NCBI GenBank assembly: GCA_964619955.1
Contig: CAZUJF010000005.1
Span: 1-64,000 of the forward strand
DNA from: JACQFK01 sp964619955
GTDB lineage: Bacteria; Planctomycetota; MHYJ01; JACPRB01
Length of the DNA stretch: 64,000 bases
Direction: 5' to 3'
Shown here: positions 50,310-57,931 of the stretch, in pieces
Position numbering within the stretch: the stretch's first letter is position 1
Layout of the letters: each line of letters starts with the position of its first letter
Position numbers and translations under genes: made by a program
Notes under the pieces: generated by a model
Told to the model about the DNA's origin: nothing
The model's input: the letters and a program-made list of their open reading frames with translations, nothing else
The model's database searches: none

Positions 50310-52670
50310 TCACTTCGGCGTTCCGTTCCCGATGCGGAGGAGCTCGGGGGTCTCGGTGGACGCTTCGATGGCCTGGATCGTGTCGCGGACCGACTTCGCC
50401 TTCCGCTTGCTCAGGTCCTTCGGGTAGTTCTTCTCGCCGGCCTCGAAGCGCTCGGCGAGCTTCTGCAACTCGGGAAGAGTCACCTTCGCCCGGGCCCCGT
50501 AGGTGAGCAGGATCTTCAAGATCTCGGGGATCCGCTTCTCGCTTCCCCAGGGATTCTGGTCCCGGGCGTAGCGGACGCCGGCGTCGATGCCCTCTTCGAT
50601 CCGGTGCGTCGCGAGGATCCGGAGGCCCTCGACGCGGATGCCGTCGGCGAACATCTCGCCGCTGGGCGCCGGCTCCAGGACGGCCTGGAGGACGGCCGGG
50701 AGGAGCGGCTTGATCTCCGCCAGCGACAGGTTCCGGAGGACCGAGCCCAGGGAGCTGCGGGCCTGGCCGTCCTCGTTCCGGAGACCGTTCCGGACCGCGG
50801 CATAAAGGTTTTCCCGATCGACGCCCTCCAGGGAGCGCCCGAGCATACCCCGGCCGCCGAACAGCGCGCTGCACAAATGCCGCTGCTCCATGCCGCGCGG
50901 ATCCTGAGTCGAGGCGGGAGTCGCGAGCCGCCGGAGGAGGTCCGGGACGGCGGCAGCCGCCGCCTTTCCGATGGCCGCCAGGGCCTCGGCGGAGCGGATC
51001 CTCAGCCAGAGATCCTCGTGCCGGAGGGCCTGCTGCAGCGCGGGCACGGCGGGAGCGGCGGCGCCTTTCAATTCCTGGAGGGCTTCGCACGCCCCGTAGC
51101 GCGTATTGAGCTCAGGAGCTTCGAGCATCTTGATCAGCGCCGGGATCGTCTCCGGACCGCCCCGCGCCAGGGCCATTGCCGAGCGCCGGCGGACGATGGG
51201 GGACCAGCTCGACAGGTCCTGCAGCAGCCGGGAGGCCTCCCGTCCCTGGTATCCGTTTTTCCGGGACGCGAAGTAGTCCCGCCCCGCGGCGATGACGGCG
51301 CCCGCCTCGTTCGCGGTCAGGGCCGGCGCCGCGGAGGGCTTGCGGCCCGTGATCAGGAGCTTCTTCTGCTGAAGACCGAAGGTGAGCAGGTAGGCGCCCG
51401 TGGTGTCCCAGTTCGTGTACGAGCCGTGCTCCTCCTCGCCCTCGGGCGAGCCCTGGTAGGCGAAGCGGCCGTCCCAGCCCCGGGCCAGGTCGTAGTACCA
51501 GCCCTGCTCCTTCCAATAGGCGCCCGAGGCCAGCGGGCCGCTGCGGGAGACCCCGGGCATCGCCCAGAAGACGTTGTAGAAGTTCCCGGTGTGGCCGCGC
51601 TCGCGCTCGTCGTAGGCCGCCGTCGCCATTTTCGAGAAGAACCCGGCCGCGTCCTTGTCCCCCAGGAGGTCGAAGAGGATCGCCCCGGCGGAACATTTGC
51701 CGTTGTCCTCGTGACCGGGCCACGCCGCATGGTCCCCGTAGGGGATCGCGCCCTTGTTCACGTACCAGCGGAGGAAGACCGAGCCTTTGGCGAGGGCGCG
51801 GTCCACATCGGCATTCTTCACCCCGGCCTCGCGCGCGGCGGCCAGGGAGATCAGCAGCCCGAGGCCCGGCAGGTTCATGCAGCCGTATCCCGAGAGGGTG
51901 CCCTGGGGGGTGGCGAAGCCGTGGCCCCAGGTGCCGACGGCGCTGGCCCCGCGCCCGATCTCCGTGGCGAGGCGCTGGAGCCCCTCCTGGACGGAGACGT
52001 CGCCGGTCGAGAGGACATACTCCGCGAGGAAGAGCGTCGCGGAACCGTAATGCCAGGTGGGAAGGGACTCGGACCTGAAGGCGGCCACCTTCCGGGCGTA
52101 GGCGGCGAGCAGCGGCCGGTACTCCTCGCGCCCGGAGGCGAGCAGGGCCAGGGCGTTCAGGTCGTTCGGGATGCTCACCTTGTCCGGAGGGGACTTGGCG
52201 ATGGCCTGGCACCCCAGGTCGAAGATGCGCTTCGATTTGGGACAGTCGTAGGGAGCGGTGGCGCTGTAGCGGCCCAGGATCTCCAGTTTCAGCTGCACGG
52301 TCTCGGTCTTGCCCTCGCGCCAGCGGAGGAGGTCCAGGCGTCCGCCGCCCGTCTCCTCCTCGGCGGCCGTGACCGCGCGCGCAAACGCGATGCGCGCGTC
52401 GGAGTTGAAGGGACGGGTCCCGATTCCGAGGAGGACGTCGCCGGGGGACAGGATCCCGTCCGCGGGCGAGCCCTTGGCCACCTTCGTCACCATGATCTGC
52501 CGGGACAAGGCGCTGTGCCCGCCCGAGCTGTGCATCCACCCGCGCGCGCCGCTGGGGCCGAGGGTCCAGTCGTGGCCGGGTCCCCTCGGCTCGCCCTTCG
52601 TGAGATCGGGGACGGCCTGGGGAAGGGCCAGGGCGAAGAGCGGGACGCACAGCCAGGCGGCAAGGATCAT
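50310..52670 (-). CDS. Secreted DUF6288 protein with HEAT repeats
   Basis: 786 aa; ATG at 52670 with GGGAG upstream. The N-terminus parallels the previous protein: signal peptide, WTLGPSGARGW, a PDZ-like part (VTKVAKGSPADGILSPGDVLLGIGTRPF), then the toroid (NALALLASGREEYRPLLAAYARKVA, GCMNLPGLGLLISLAAAREAG, SYTNWDTTGAYLLTFGLQQKKLLITG). The C-terminal third (about 490-760) is HEAT repeats (RRRSAMALARGGPETIPALIKMLE, LRIRSAEALAAIGKAAAAAVPDLL). It is convergent with its paralogue (88-nt gap). The function is unknown; exported binding or scaffolding is likely. Confidence 0.8.
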   Translation of the reverse strand: MILAAWLCVPLFALALPQAVPDLTKGEPRGPGHDWTLGPSGARGWMHSSGGHSALSRQIMVTKVAKGSPADGILSPGDVLLGIGTRPFNSDARIAFARAVTAAEEETGGGRLDLLRWREGKTETVQLKLEILGRYSATAPYDCPKSKRIFDLGCQAIAKSPPDKVSIPNDLNALALLASGREEYRPLLAAYARKVAAFRSESLPTWHYGSATLFLAEYVLSTGDVSVQEGLQRLATEIGRGASAVGTWGHGFATPQGTLSGYGCMNLPGLGLLISLAAAREAGVKNADVDRALAKGSVFLRWYVNKGAIPYGDHAAWPGHEDNGKCSAGAILFDLLGDKDAAGFFSKMATAAYDERERGHTGNFYNVFWAMPGVSRSGPLASGAYWKEQGWYYDLARGWDGRFAYQGSPEGEEEHGSYTNWDTTGAYLLTFGLQQKKLLITGRKPSAAPALTANEAGAVIAAGRDYFASRKNGYQGREASRLLQDLSSWSPIVRRRSAMALARGGPETIPALIKMLEAPELNTRYGACEALQELKGAAAPAVPALQQALRHEDLWLRIRSAEALAAIGKAAAAAVPDLLRRLATPASTQDPRGMEQRHLCSALFGGRGMLGRSLEGVDRENLYAAVRNGLRNEDGQARSSLGSVLRNLSLAEIKPLLPAVLQAVLEPAPSGEMFADGIRVEGLRILATHRIEEGIDAGVRYARDQNPWGSEKRIPEILKILLTYGARAKVTLPELQKLAERFEAGEKNYPKDLSKRKAKSVRDTIQAIEASTETPELLRIGNGTPK

Positions 52671-53030
52671 GCGCGGTCTCCCAAAAGGAAGTGGGGAACT
52701 CGCACGTCTCCACCTTCCAGACTAAGGATACGATCGGGGACGGGGAGAGGCGCGTCAGAGAATTGTCGAATTGCGACAGCCGTCCACGGCGTATCGCATG
52801 GCGCAGGAAGCCGAAGTGTCGGCGCAAACCTCCGCCGCATCCCCATCGATACCGGGCCCACAGGGCGATGATCAGCGTCAGGGGGGGGCATGGGGAGTTC
52901 CCCATCCCCCGGGCAGGGGGGAAGTCGGATCACGTCGAAGGGCGGCGCTCCGTTCGTATCGTCGGGGATTGCCTGGAAGGACTTGACGCTGAGCGGCGAG
53001 CTTGGTTAAATCGCCGGCTCAGCAGTTCAA
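52671..53030. other. 360-bp intergenic region
   Basis: The region holds the promoter of the DUF6288 gene on the minus strand and the tRNA promoter on the plus strand. TGTCG-AATTG-CGACA (52764-52778) is a short inverted repeat, distantly like the centre of the site at 48009-48035. No convincing gene is seen. Confidence 0.6.
52983..53011 (+). promoter_or_regulatory. tRNA-Gly promoter
   Basis: TTGACG (52983-52988) and TTAAAT (53006-53011) with a 17-nt spacer form a near-consensus sigma-70 promoter ending 19 nt before the tRNA. Confidence 0.65.
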
Positions 53031-53105
53031 GCGGGCGTAGTTCAGTGGTAGAACGTCTCGTTGCCAACGAGAAGGTCGCCAGTTCAAATCTGGTCGCCCG
53101 CTCCA
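53031..53105 (+). tRNA. tRNA-Gly (GCC)
   Basis: The acceptor stem GCGGGCG pairs with CGCCCGC (53095-53101). The anticodon stem TCTCG/CGAGA encloses the loop TTGCCAA with anticodon GCC at 53063-53065, and the T-loop TTCAAAT is standard. The CCA end is encoded (53103-53105). A hairpin (CACTCAC/GTGAGTG) follows immediately. Structure and length are normal. Confidence 0.97.
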
Positions 53106-53128
53106 CTCACAACCCCCAGAGGTGAGTG
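53104..53128 (+). terminator. Hairpin after tRNA-Gly
   Basis: CACTCAC (53104-53110) and GTGAGTG (53122-53128) form a 7-bp stem with an 11-nt loop overlapping the CCA end. It may mark transcript termination or processing; no T-tract follows. Confidence 0.4.
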
Positions 53129-53262
53129 CCCTCCGTAGCGCCACTCCAAAGATGCGCGAAGGCGGGCCCCCTCCCCAGCGAGCCTCCGGGTTCCTCCGCT
53201 GCCGGGCACTCTCCGCACCGAAATCGGCAGAGTTTGCCAGAACTTCGCCAGAGGAGGTACCT

Positions 53263-53355
53263 ATGCCCCAGCGTATCCACATCGGCATGGGAGCCACGCT
53301 CTTCACGCTCCCCGGCCAGCACCCTTGCCGAGACCGCGGGCTCCTGGGGTTCTGA
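53263..53355 (+). CDS. Possible 30-residue peptide
   Basis: ATG at 53263 follows AGAGGAGGT with 5 nt spacing, one of the strongest ribosome-binding sites in the window. The product is 30 aa (MPQRIHIGMGATLF...) and ends 32 nt before the metallophosphoesterase start. No similarity is recognised. It could be a leader peptide for the downstream gene or a chance combination. Confidence 0.35.
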   Translation: MPQRIHIGMGATLFTLPGQHPCRDRGLLGF

Positions 53356-53386
53356 GTCCTATCCTGTCGCACGGAGAGGACATCCT

Positions 53387-54040
53387 GTGCCCATGAGAGT
53401 CGTTTGCATTTCCGACACCCATCTCGCCCATCAGGAGATGGATCTCAGGATCCCCGACGGCGATCTTCTGGTCCACGCAGGCGACGGGACCTTCGAGGGG
53501 ACGCCGGCAGAAATGGCCGGCTTCTTGAGGTGGCTGGCGGGCCTTCGACATCCCCGCAAGGTCCTCATCGCCGGCAACCACGACCGGTTCTTCCAGAAGG
53601 ACCCCGCCTTGGCACGGTCCATCCTTCCTGCCGGGATCACGTACCTCGAGGACAGCGGGGTCGAGATCGGCGGACTGAAGATCTACGGGAGTCCCTGGCA
53701 GCCCGAGTTCCTGTGCTGGGCCTTCAATCTCCCGCGCGGGCCGCGGCTCCGGGAGAAGTGGAGCAGGATCCCGAAGGGCGTCGACGTCCTCGTGACCCAC
53801 GGGCCTCCGGCGGGGATCCTTGATCTTACGCCGCACGGGGAGCACGTCGGTTGCGCGGATCTCCGGCGAGCGGTCGAGCGGGTGAGGCCGCGCCTCCACG
53901 TCTTCGGCCACATCCATCACGGCCATGGCATGCAGGACGTCGGGCCCACGCGTTTCGTGAACGCCAGCATTTGCGACGAAGCCTGCGCTCCGGCTTGCTC
54001 CAACAAATGGGTCCAGGGCGCTTGCGAGAACCCGCCTTGA
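53387..54040 (+). CDS. Calcineurin-like metallophosphoesterase
   Basis: 217 aa from a GTG at 53387, placed 7 nt after GAGG; an ATG two codons later is the alternative. The metal-binding motifs run in order: DTHLAH (D..H), a GDG in place of the usual GD, GNHD, VTHGPP and GHIHHGHG. These define the metallophosphoesterase fold with a dinuclear metal site; the family acts on various phosphoesters, and this subgroup is near the 'MPE of MPPED1/239-type' proteins. Its cytoplasmic location is expected (no signal). The substrate is unknown. Confidence 0.88.
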   Translation: MPMRVVCISDTHLAHQEMDLRIPDGDLLVHAGDGTFEGTPAEMAGFLRWLAGLRHPRKVLIAGNHDRFFQKDPALARSILPAGITYLEDSGVEIGGLKIYGSPWQPEFLCWAFNLPRGPRLREKWSRIPKGVDVLVTHGPPAGILDLTPHGEHVGCADLRRAVERVRPRLHVFGHIHHGHGMQDVGPTRFVNASICDEACAPACSNKWVQGACENPP

Positions 54041-54122
54041 CGGCTCGAAGCGGGACCTGAGCGTGGGACCCTGCCGGACGGGGCGCTTCTCCGCGGCTGC
54101 CCCGGCGTGCTAAGATGCCCCT

Positions 54123-54356
54123 ATGACGATCCGGGAACGCCGGGAACGCGAGTGGCTGGAAAGCGAGGTCCGCCTCGCCGCCTCGCTCAGCGACCGCGAT
54201 CGCATCCGGATCCTGCGCGACCTCCTCCGCACCGTCGACGCGATCCAGCGCAGCAAGACGCCCGTCGAACTGCGGCGCGAGGCGGAGATCCGCCTGCTGC
54301 TGGAAGACGGACCCGCCCGGACGCGTTACGCCGCCCTGGCGGAGCGTCTCGGATGA
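54123..54356 (+). CDS. Small helical protein, possible partner of the nucleotidyltransferase
   Basis: 77 aa, highly charged and helical (IRERREREWLESEVRLAASLSDRDRIRILRDLLRTVDAIQRSKTPVELRREAEIRLLLE). No domain is recognised. The next gene, a nucleotidyltransferase-like protein, starts inside its stop (ATGA). A small charged gene coupled to such an enzyme is the layout of AbiEi/AbiEii-type and MNT-type toxin-antitoxin pairs, so it might be an antitoxin, but there is no direct evidence. Confidence 0.6.
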   Translation: MTIRERREREWLESEVRLAASLSDRDRIRILRDLLRTVDAIQRSKTPVELRREAEIRLLLEDGPARTRYAALAERLG

Positions 54357-54934
54357 GCCTCGCCGGTCTTGTCGACGTCATCCACTGGCTGGAGGGCGTC
54401 TTCGACCGCCTCCAGCTCCAGTACTCCTACGGCGGCGCCATCGCCTACAACTACTACGGCCCGCCGCGACTGACCCAGGACGTCGACGTCCTCGCCCTCA
54501 TCCCCGCCCTCAAGACAAGCGCGTTGGTGGAGGAACTTTCGGCGGAAGGCTGCCTCTACGGAGAGGCGGATCCTCGTCCTCTTGAGCTGAAGACGGTCCT
54601 GGAGGACCTGCGAAGCAAGGCCCATCTGGCGGTGTTCCTGTGCCGCGGCATCCGGGTCGAGCTGTTCGTGCCCTGACATCCCTTTCATCACCGGGTGCTG
54701 GAACGCAGCCCGGAGCGGGACCTGGAAGGACGGAAGATCCGGATCCATGCGGCCGAAGACCTGATCGTGTTCAAGAAGATCTCCGACCGCTCCAAAGACC
54801 TCGGCGACATCAAGGCCATGCTCATGGCCCAGAAAGGCAAGCTGGACCTGGGAAGGCTGGCCGTCGACGCCCGGGGCCTCCTGAGCGACGACAGCTTCCG
54901 GGAACTGGAGGGCCTGATCGCCCAGTACGGATAG
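54353..54934 (+). pseudogene. Nucleotidyltransferase-like gene interrupted by an in-frame TGA
   Basis: Codons 1-107 encode an AbiEii-like or DUF6036-like nucleotidyltransferase start: FDRLQLQYSYGGAIAYNYYGPPRLTQDVDVLALI (the G[GS]..xDxD motif is TQDVDV). At 54674-54676 a TGA stops the frame within ELFVP-stop-HPFHHRVLER. Without that codon the frame stays open to 54934 and continues with the usual ending (IRIHAAEDLIVFKKISDRSKDLGDIKAMLM). The Trp normally found at this point (TGG) makes TGG-to-TGA the simplest explanation. A functional shorter protein, readthrough, or a sequencing error remain possible. Confidence 0.7.
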
Positions 54935-54951
54935 TCGATCGTTCGCGGCTT

Positions 54952-57342
54952 CTACTTCGCCGCCGCCTGCAGCAGCTGCGCGAAGCCCTGGAAGACCGCC
55001 GCCAGCGTCGACGCCGCCTCCGGCGGTGCCTCGATCCGCAGGCCGCCCGACTTCGTCTTCTCCACCTTGAGCGCGCCGAAGAGCTTCGCGACGTCCACGG
55101 CCGGCGCCTCCGGCTCCGGCGCGCGGTCCTTCGACTCCTCGGCCGCGGCCACGAGGGCGTCGACCTCGCGATCTCCCGCGTCGTCCTGCGGCGCCTCCTT
55201 CGGCGGCGCGACGACCATCTTCTCGATCCGCGACAGGAAGCTTCCCGACTGCTCGAAGCTCACCGTGTCGGAGGTCCCGTCGAAAAGCCCCTTGAAGATC
55301 GCCTGCTTCCCGCCGACCAGAAGGGCGATCCGCGACTCGATCCCCCCTTCGCTCACGAGGTTGTAGACGTCGATCGGCTTCTTCTGCCCGAGCCGGTGGA
55401 TCCGCCCGATCCGCTGCTCGAGGACCGCGGGATTCCAGGGAAGCTCGAGGTTGATGCAGGCGTTCGCCGCCCGCTGAAGGTTCAGCCCGACCCCGCCCGC
55501 GTCCGTGGCGAAAAGCACGCGGCAGCCCGGGTCGTCGTGGAAGTCGACGATGTTCTGCGTCCGCTGCTTCGGCCCTTCGTCGCCCGTGAAAAACGCCGCC
55601 CGCGCGCCGGCCCGCGCCAGCAGGCCGCGCGTCGCCCAGTCCGCCAGCTTCAGCATGCGCTTCCACTGGCTGAAGACGACGACCTTGCGGCCCTGCTCCA
55701 CGGCGAGCTGCTCGATGAGTTCGCGGAGTTCCAGCAGCTTGGGGCTGCTCAGCCCCTTGAGCGTCGACTCGGCCGGCCGCTCGATCTTCGCGAGGTCCGG
55801 CCAGACCTCGTCGAAGTTCAGCTGCGCCATGCCGTTGGAGATGATCCGCTGCGTCGCCAGGAGCTGCATGAGCCTGAGGAACTCCGGCGGCGTGAGCGGC
55901 CGCTTCTTGCCGATGTGGGCCAGACGCGCGATCGACGGGTCGAGCTCCGCGTGCGCCGCCTGCTGCTCGGGCGTCATCTCGACCCCCACCCGCGCGTCCG
56001 TCCGATCGGGGAGCTGCGAAAGGACGTCCGCCCGCACCCGCCGCAGCATGCAGCCGGAGAGCCGCTCGCGCAGCGTGTCCAGGTTCCGCGCGCCGCCGGG
56101 CGTCGCGTGCCAGGGCGCCAGCCGCCACTTGGGCTCGAGCGCGTGGTCGTCGACCCACTCCACGATCGACGCCAGCTCGTCGATGCGGTTCTCCATCGGC
56201 GTCCCGGTCAGCACCAGCCGGTACGGGGGATCCAGCCGCTTCACCGTGAGCGCCGTCTTCGTCGCCCAGTTCTTCATCCGCTGCGCCTCGTCGAGCACCA
56301 CGAGGTCGGGCTCCCAGGCGCGGACGACGTCGACGTCCCGGATCAGCTGCTCGTAGTTCGTGATCAGGAAGCCGCGCTTGCAGGCGTCGAAGGCGCCGCC
56401 GCGGAGCTCGGGGCCGCCGTCGAGGACCTTCGCCGGGACGTCCGTGAAGGACTGCCATTCGCGGAGCCATTGGGGCTTGAGCGCGGCGGGCGCCACGATC
56501 AGGGCGCGGCGGAGGCGCCCCGCGTGCCACAGCGCGTGGCAGGCCGCGATCGCCTGCGCCGTCTTGCCGAGGCCCATGTCGTCGGCGAGCAGGAGGCGTC
56601 CGCGCTCGAGGAAGCGCTGGACCCCCTCGCGCTGGTAAGGGAAGAGGCGCTGCTTGAGCGAGGCGAGGGCCTTCAGGGGGGCGTCGACGTCCCGCGGTCG
56701 CCGCAGCCGCCGGCGCTCCTCGCTGAGCAGGGCGTGAAGCGCGGGCTCGCGGCCGCTCTCGCCGAGCAGGACCTCGACGAGCGCGAGCCGCTTCTCGGGT
56801 TTCGAAGGGATGTCGACGGCCGGCCGGACCTGGGCCAGCCAGTCGCCCGCGCCGGTGAGCGGGCGCACGGGATGCCAGCGCAGCGGGGCTTCCGGCGGCG
56901 TTTCGGCCTTCGCCCGCTCGAAGAGGCGGGGCTTCGACCCCAGGTCGTCGAGCACGGCCGCGAGGTGCTTGCAGATGCCGAGGGAGCTGCGGAGAAAATC
57001 GGGACAGTCGCAGCTGCCGTCGAGGGGGTCGACCTGGACGAGCAGGGTCCGGTAGGGGCGGACGGGGGAGCCCTTGCGGCGCGTCGTGTAGGGGCCGAGC
57101 AGGCGGCCGCCGGCGGGGCGGGAGGCGATGCTGAGGCCGTCGGCTTTGCCGAACGACATCCGCCGCAGCAGCGCCTCGAGGGCCTCGCGCTGGACGGGCC
57201 AGTCGGCATCGGCGGTCGTCGACAGCAGGTGCCGCACGAGCAGGTCCGCGGGGATGGCGCCGGTCTTGCGGTGGGCTCGGGACAGGAGAACCTGGAAGGC
57301 TTCCTGGGCGTCGGCGGGGGCGGCGACGGCCGTCTGTTCCAT
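54952..57342 (-). CDS. SWIM-domain SNF2-family helicase
   Basis: 796 aa from the ATG at 57342, preceded by GGAGAGA; a TTG four codons earlier is less likely. A SWIM zinc finger (C111-D-C113...C124-K-H126) is followed by the SNF2 motor: Walker A DMGLGKT (about 255-261), DEAQ (350-353), the TGTPMENR motif III, and the C-terminal helicase half with VVFSQWKRML, LFATDAGGVGLNLQ and QRIGRIHRLGQ. The final 60 residues are low complexity. These ATP-driven DNA translocases are common in bacteria, with roles in transcription recycling or defence largely unproven. It stands on the minus strand between two nucleotidyltransferase genes. Confidence 0.9.
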   Translation of the reverse strand: MEQTAVAAPADAQEAFQVLLSRAHRKTGAIPADLLVRHLLSTTADADWPVQREALEALLRRMSFGKADGLSIASRPAGGRLLGPYTTRRKGSPVRPYRTLLVQVDPLDGSCDCPDFLRSSLGICKHLAAVLDDLGSKPRLFERAKAETPPEAPLRWHPVRPLTGAGDWLAQVRPAVDIPSKPEKRLALVEVLLGESGREPALHALLSEERRRLRRPRDVDAPLKALASLKQRLFPYQREGVQRFLERGRLLLADDMGLGKTAQAIAACHALWHAGRLRRALIVAPAALKPQWLREWQSFTDVPAKVLDGGPELRGGAFDACKRGFLITNYEQLIRDVDVVRAWEPDLVVLDEAQRMKNWATKTALTVKRLDPPYRLVLTGTPMENRIDELASIVEWVDDHALEPKWRLAPWHATPGGARNLDTLRERLSGCMLRRVRADVLSQLPDRTDARVGVEMTPEQQAAHAELDPSIARLAHIGKKRPLTPPEFLRLMQLLATQRIISNGMAQLNFDEVWPDLAKIERPAESTLKGLSSPKLLELRELIEQLAVEQGRKVVVFSQWKRMLKLADWATRGLLARAGARAAFFTGDEGPKQRTQNIVDFHDDPGCRVLFATDAGGVGLNLQRAANACINLELPWNPAVLEQRIGRIHRLGQKKPIDVYNLVSEGGIESRIALLVGGKQAIFKGLFDGTSDTVSFEQSGSFLSRIEKMVVAPPKEAPQDDAGDREVDALVAAAEESKDRAPEPEAPAVDVAKLFGALKVEKTKSGGLRIEAPPEAASTLAAVFQGFAQLLQAAAK

Positions 57343-57442
57343 GGCTCTCTCCAAAAGGTCCCCGCTGTCGTATCAGGGAAAGGGCTTCCGCGCAATCATT
57401 GCAAGCTCCTTCATCCCCGCGATACGATCGGGGCCGCGGAGC

Positions 57443-57928
57443 ATGATGGAGAACCGCCGGCTTGAGCTTCTGCACCTGGGTGCGGAGTTCCTCTCCAAGG
57501 TCTGCCGCCTGGAGGGGATCGGGCGCATCGCCCTCGTCGGCTCCCTCTGCACAGCGAAGCCGGACCCGAAGGACATCGATTTCCTGGTCAGCGTGACGGC
57601 CGGGTCGGACCTGGCCGGCCTGGCCGCGCTTTCCCGCCGGCTCAAGGGCGGCGCGCAAAGTTTGAATCGGGGTGCCGACATCTTCCTGGTCGAGGACGGA
57701 CGCTACAGCGGGAGGATATGCGGATTCCGCGAGTGCCGGCCCCGGGTTCGCTGCAGGGCTCGGCACTGCGGCCTGCGCCCCCACCTGAACGACGACCTGG
57801 ATGCTTTCACGCTGCGCCCGGACTTGATCGCAGACCCGCCGCTGCTGCTCTGGCCGGTCTGGAAGGCGCATGCCGATGTCCCGAGGGACACGCTTGAGGG
57901 ACTGGGGATTTTCGAGCCCGGGAGCTGA
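57443..57928 (+). CDS. Nucleotidyltransferase-like protein
   Basis: 161 aa from the ATG at 57443 (a second ATG follows immediately). The segment LEGIGRIALVGSLCTAKPDPKDIDFLVSVT has the GS...D.D pattern of polymerase-beta-type nucleotidyltransferases. The segment GRICGFRECRPRVRC is Cys/Arg-rich and DDLDAFTLRPDLIADPPLLLWPVWKAHADVP follows, as in small single-domain members of unknown function. It is divergent from the SNF2 helicase (100-nt spacer). A role in nucleic-acid modification or defence is only inferred from the neighbourhood. Confidence 0.65.
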   Translation: MMENRRLELLHLGAEFLSKVCRLEGIGRIALVGSLCTAKPDPKDIDFLVSVTAGSDLAGLAALSRRLKGGAQSLNRGADIFLVEDGRYSGRICGFRECRPRVRCRARHCGLRPHLNDDLDAFTLRPDLIADPPLLLWPVWKAHADVPRDTLEGLGIFEPGS

Positions 57929-57931
57929 CGC

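Noticed and set aside
50286..52871. Long plus-strand frame opposite the second DUF6288 gene
   Set aside because: Shadow frame with biased composition and no domain.
54326..57871. 1181-codon minus-strand frame overlapping the SNF2 gene
   Set aside because: Shadow frame; the SWIM and helicase motifs lie in a different phase.
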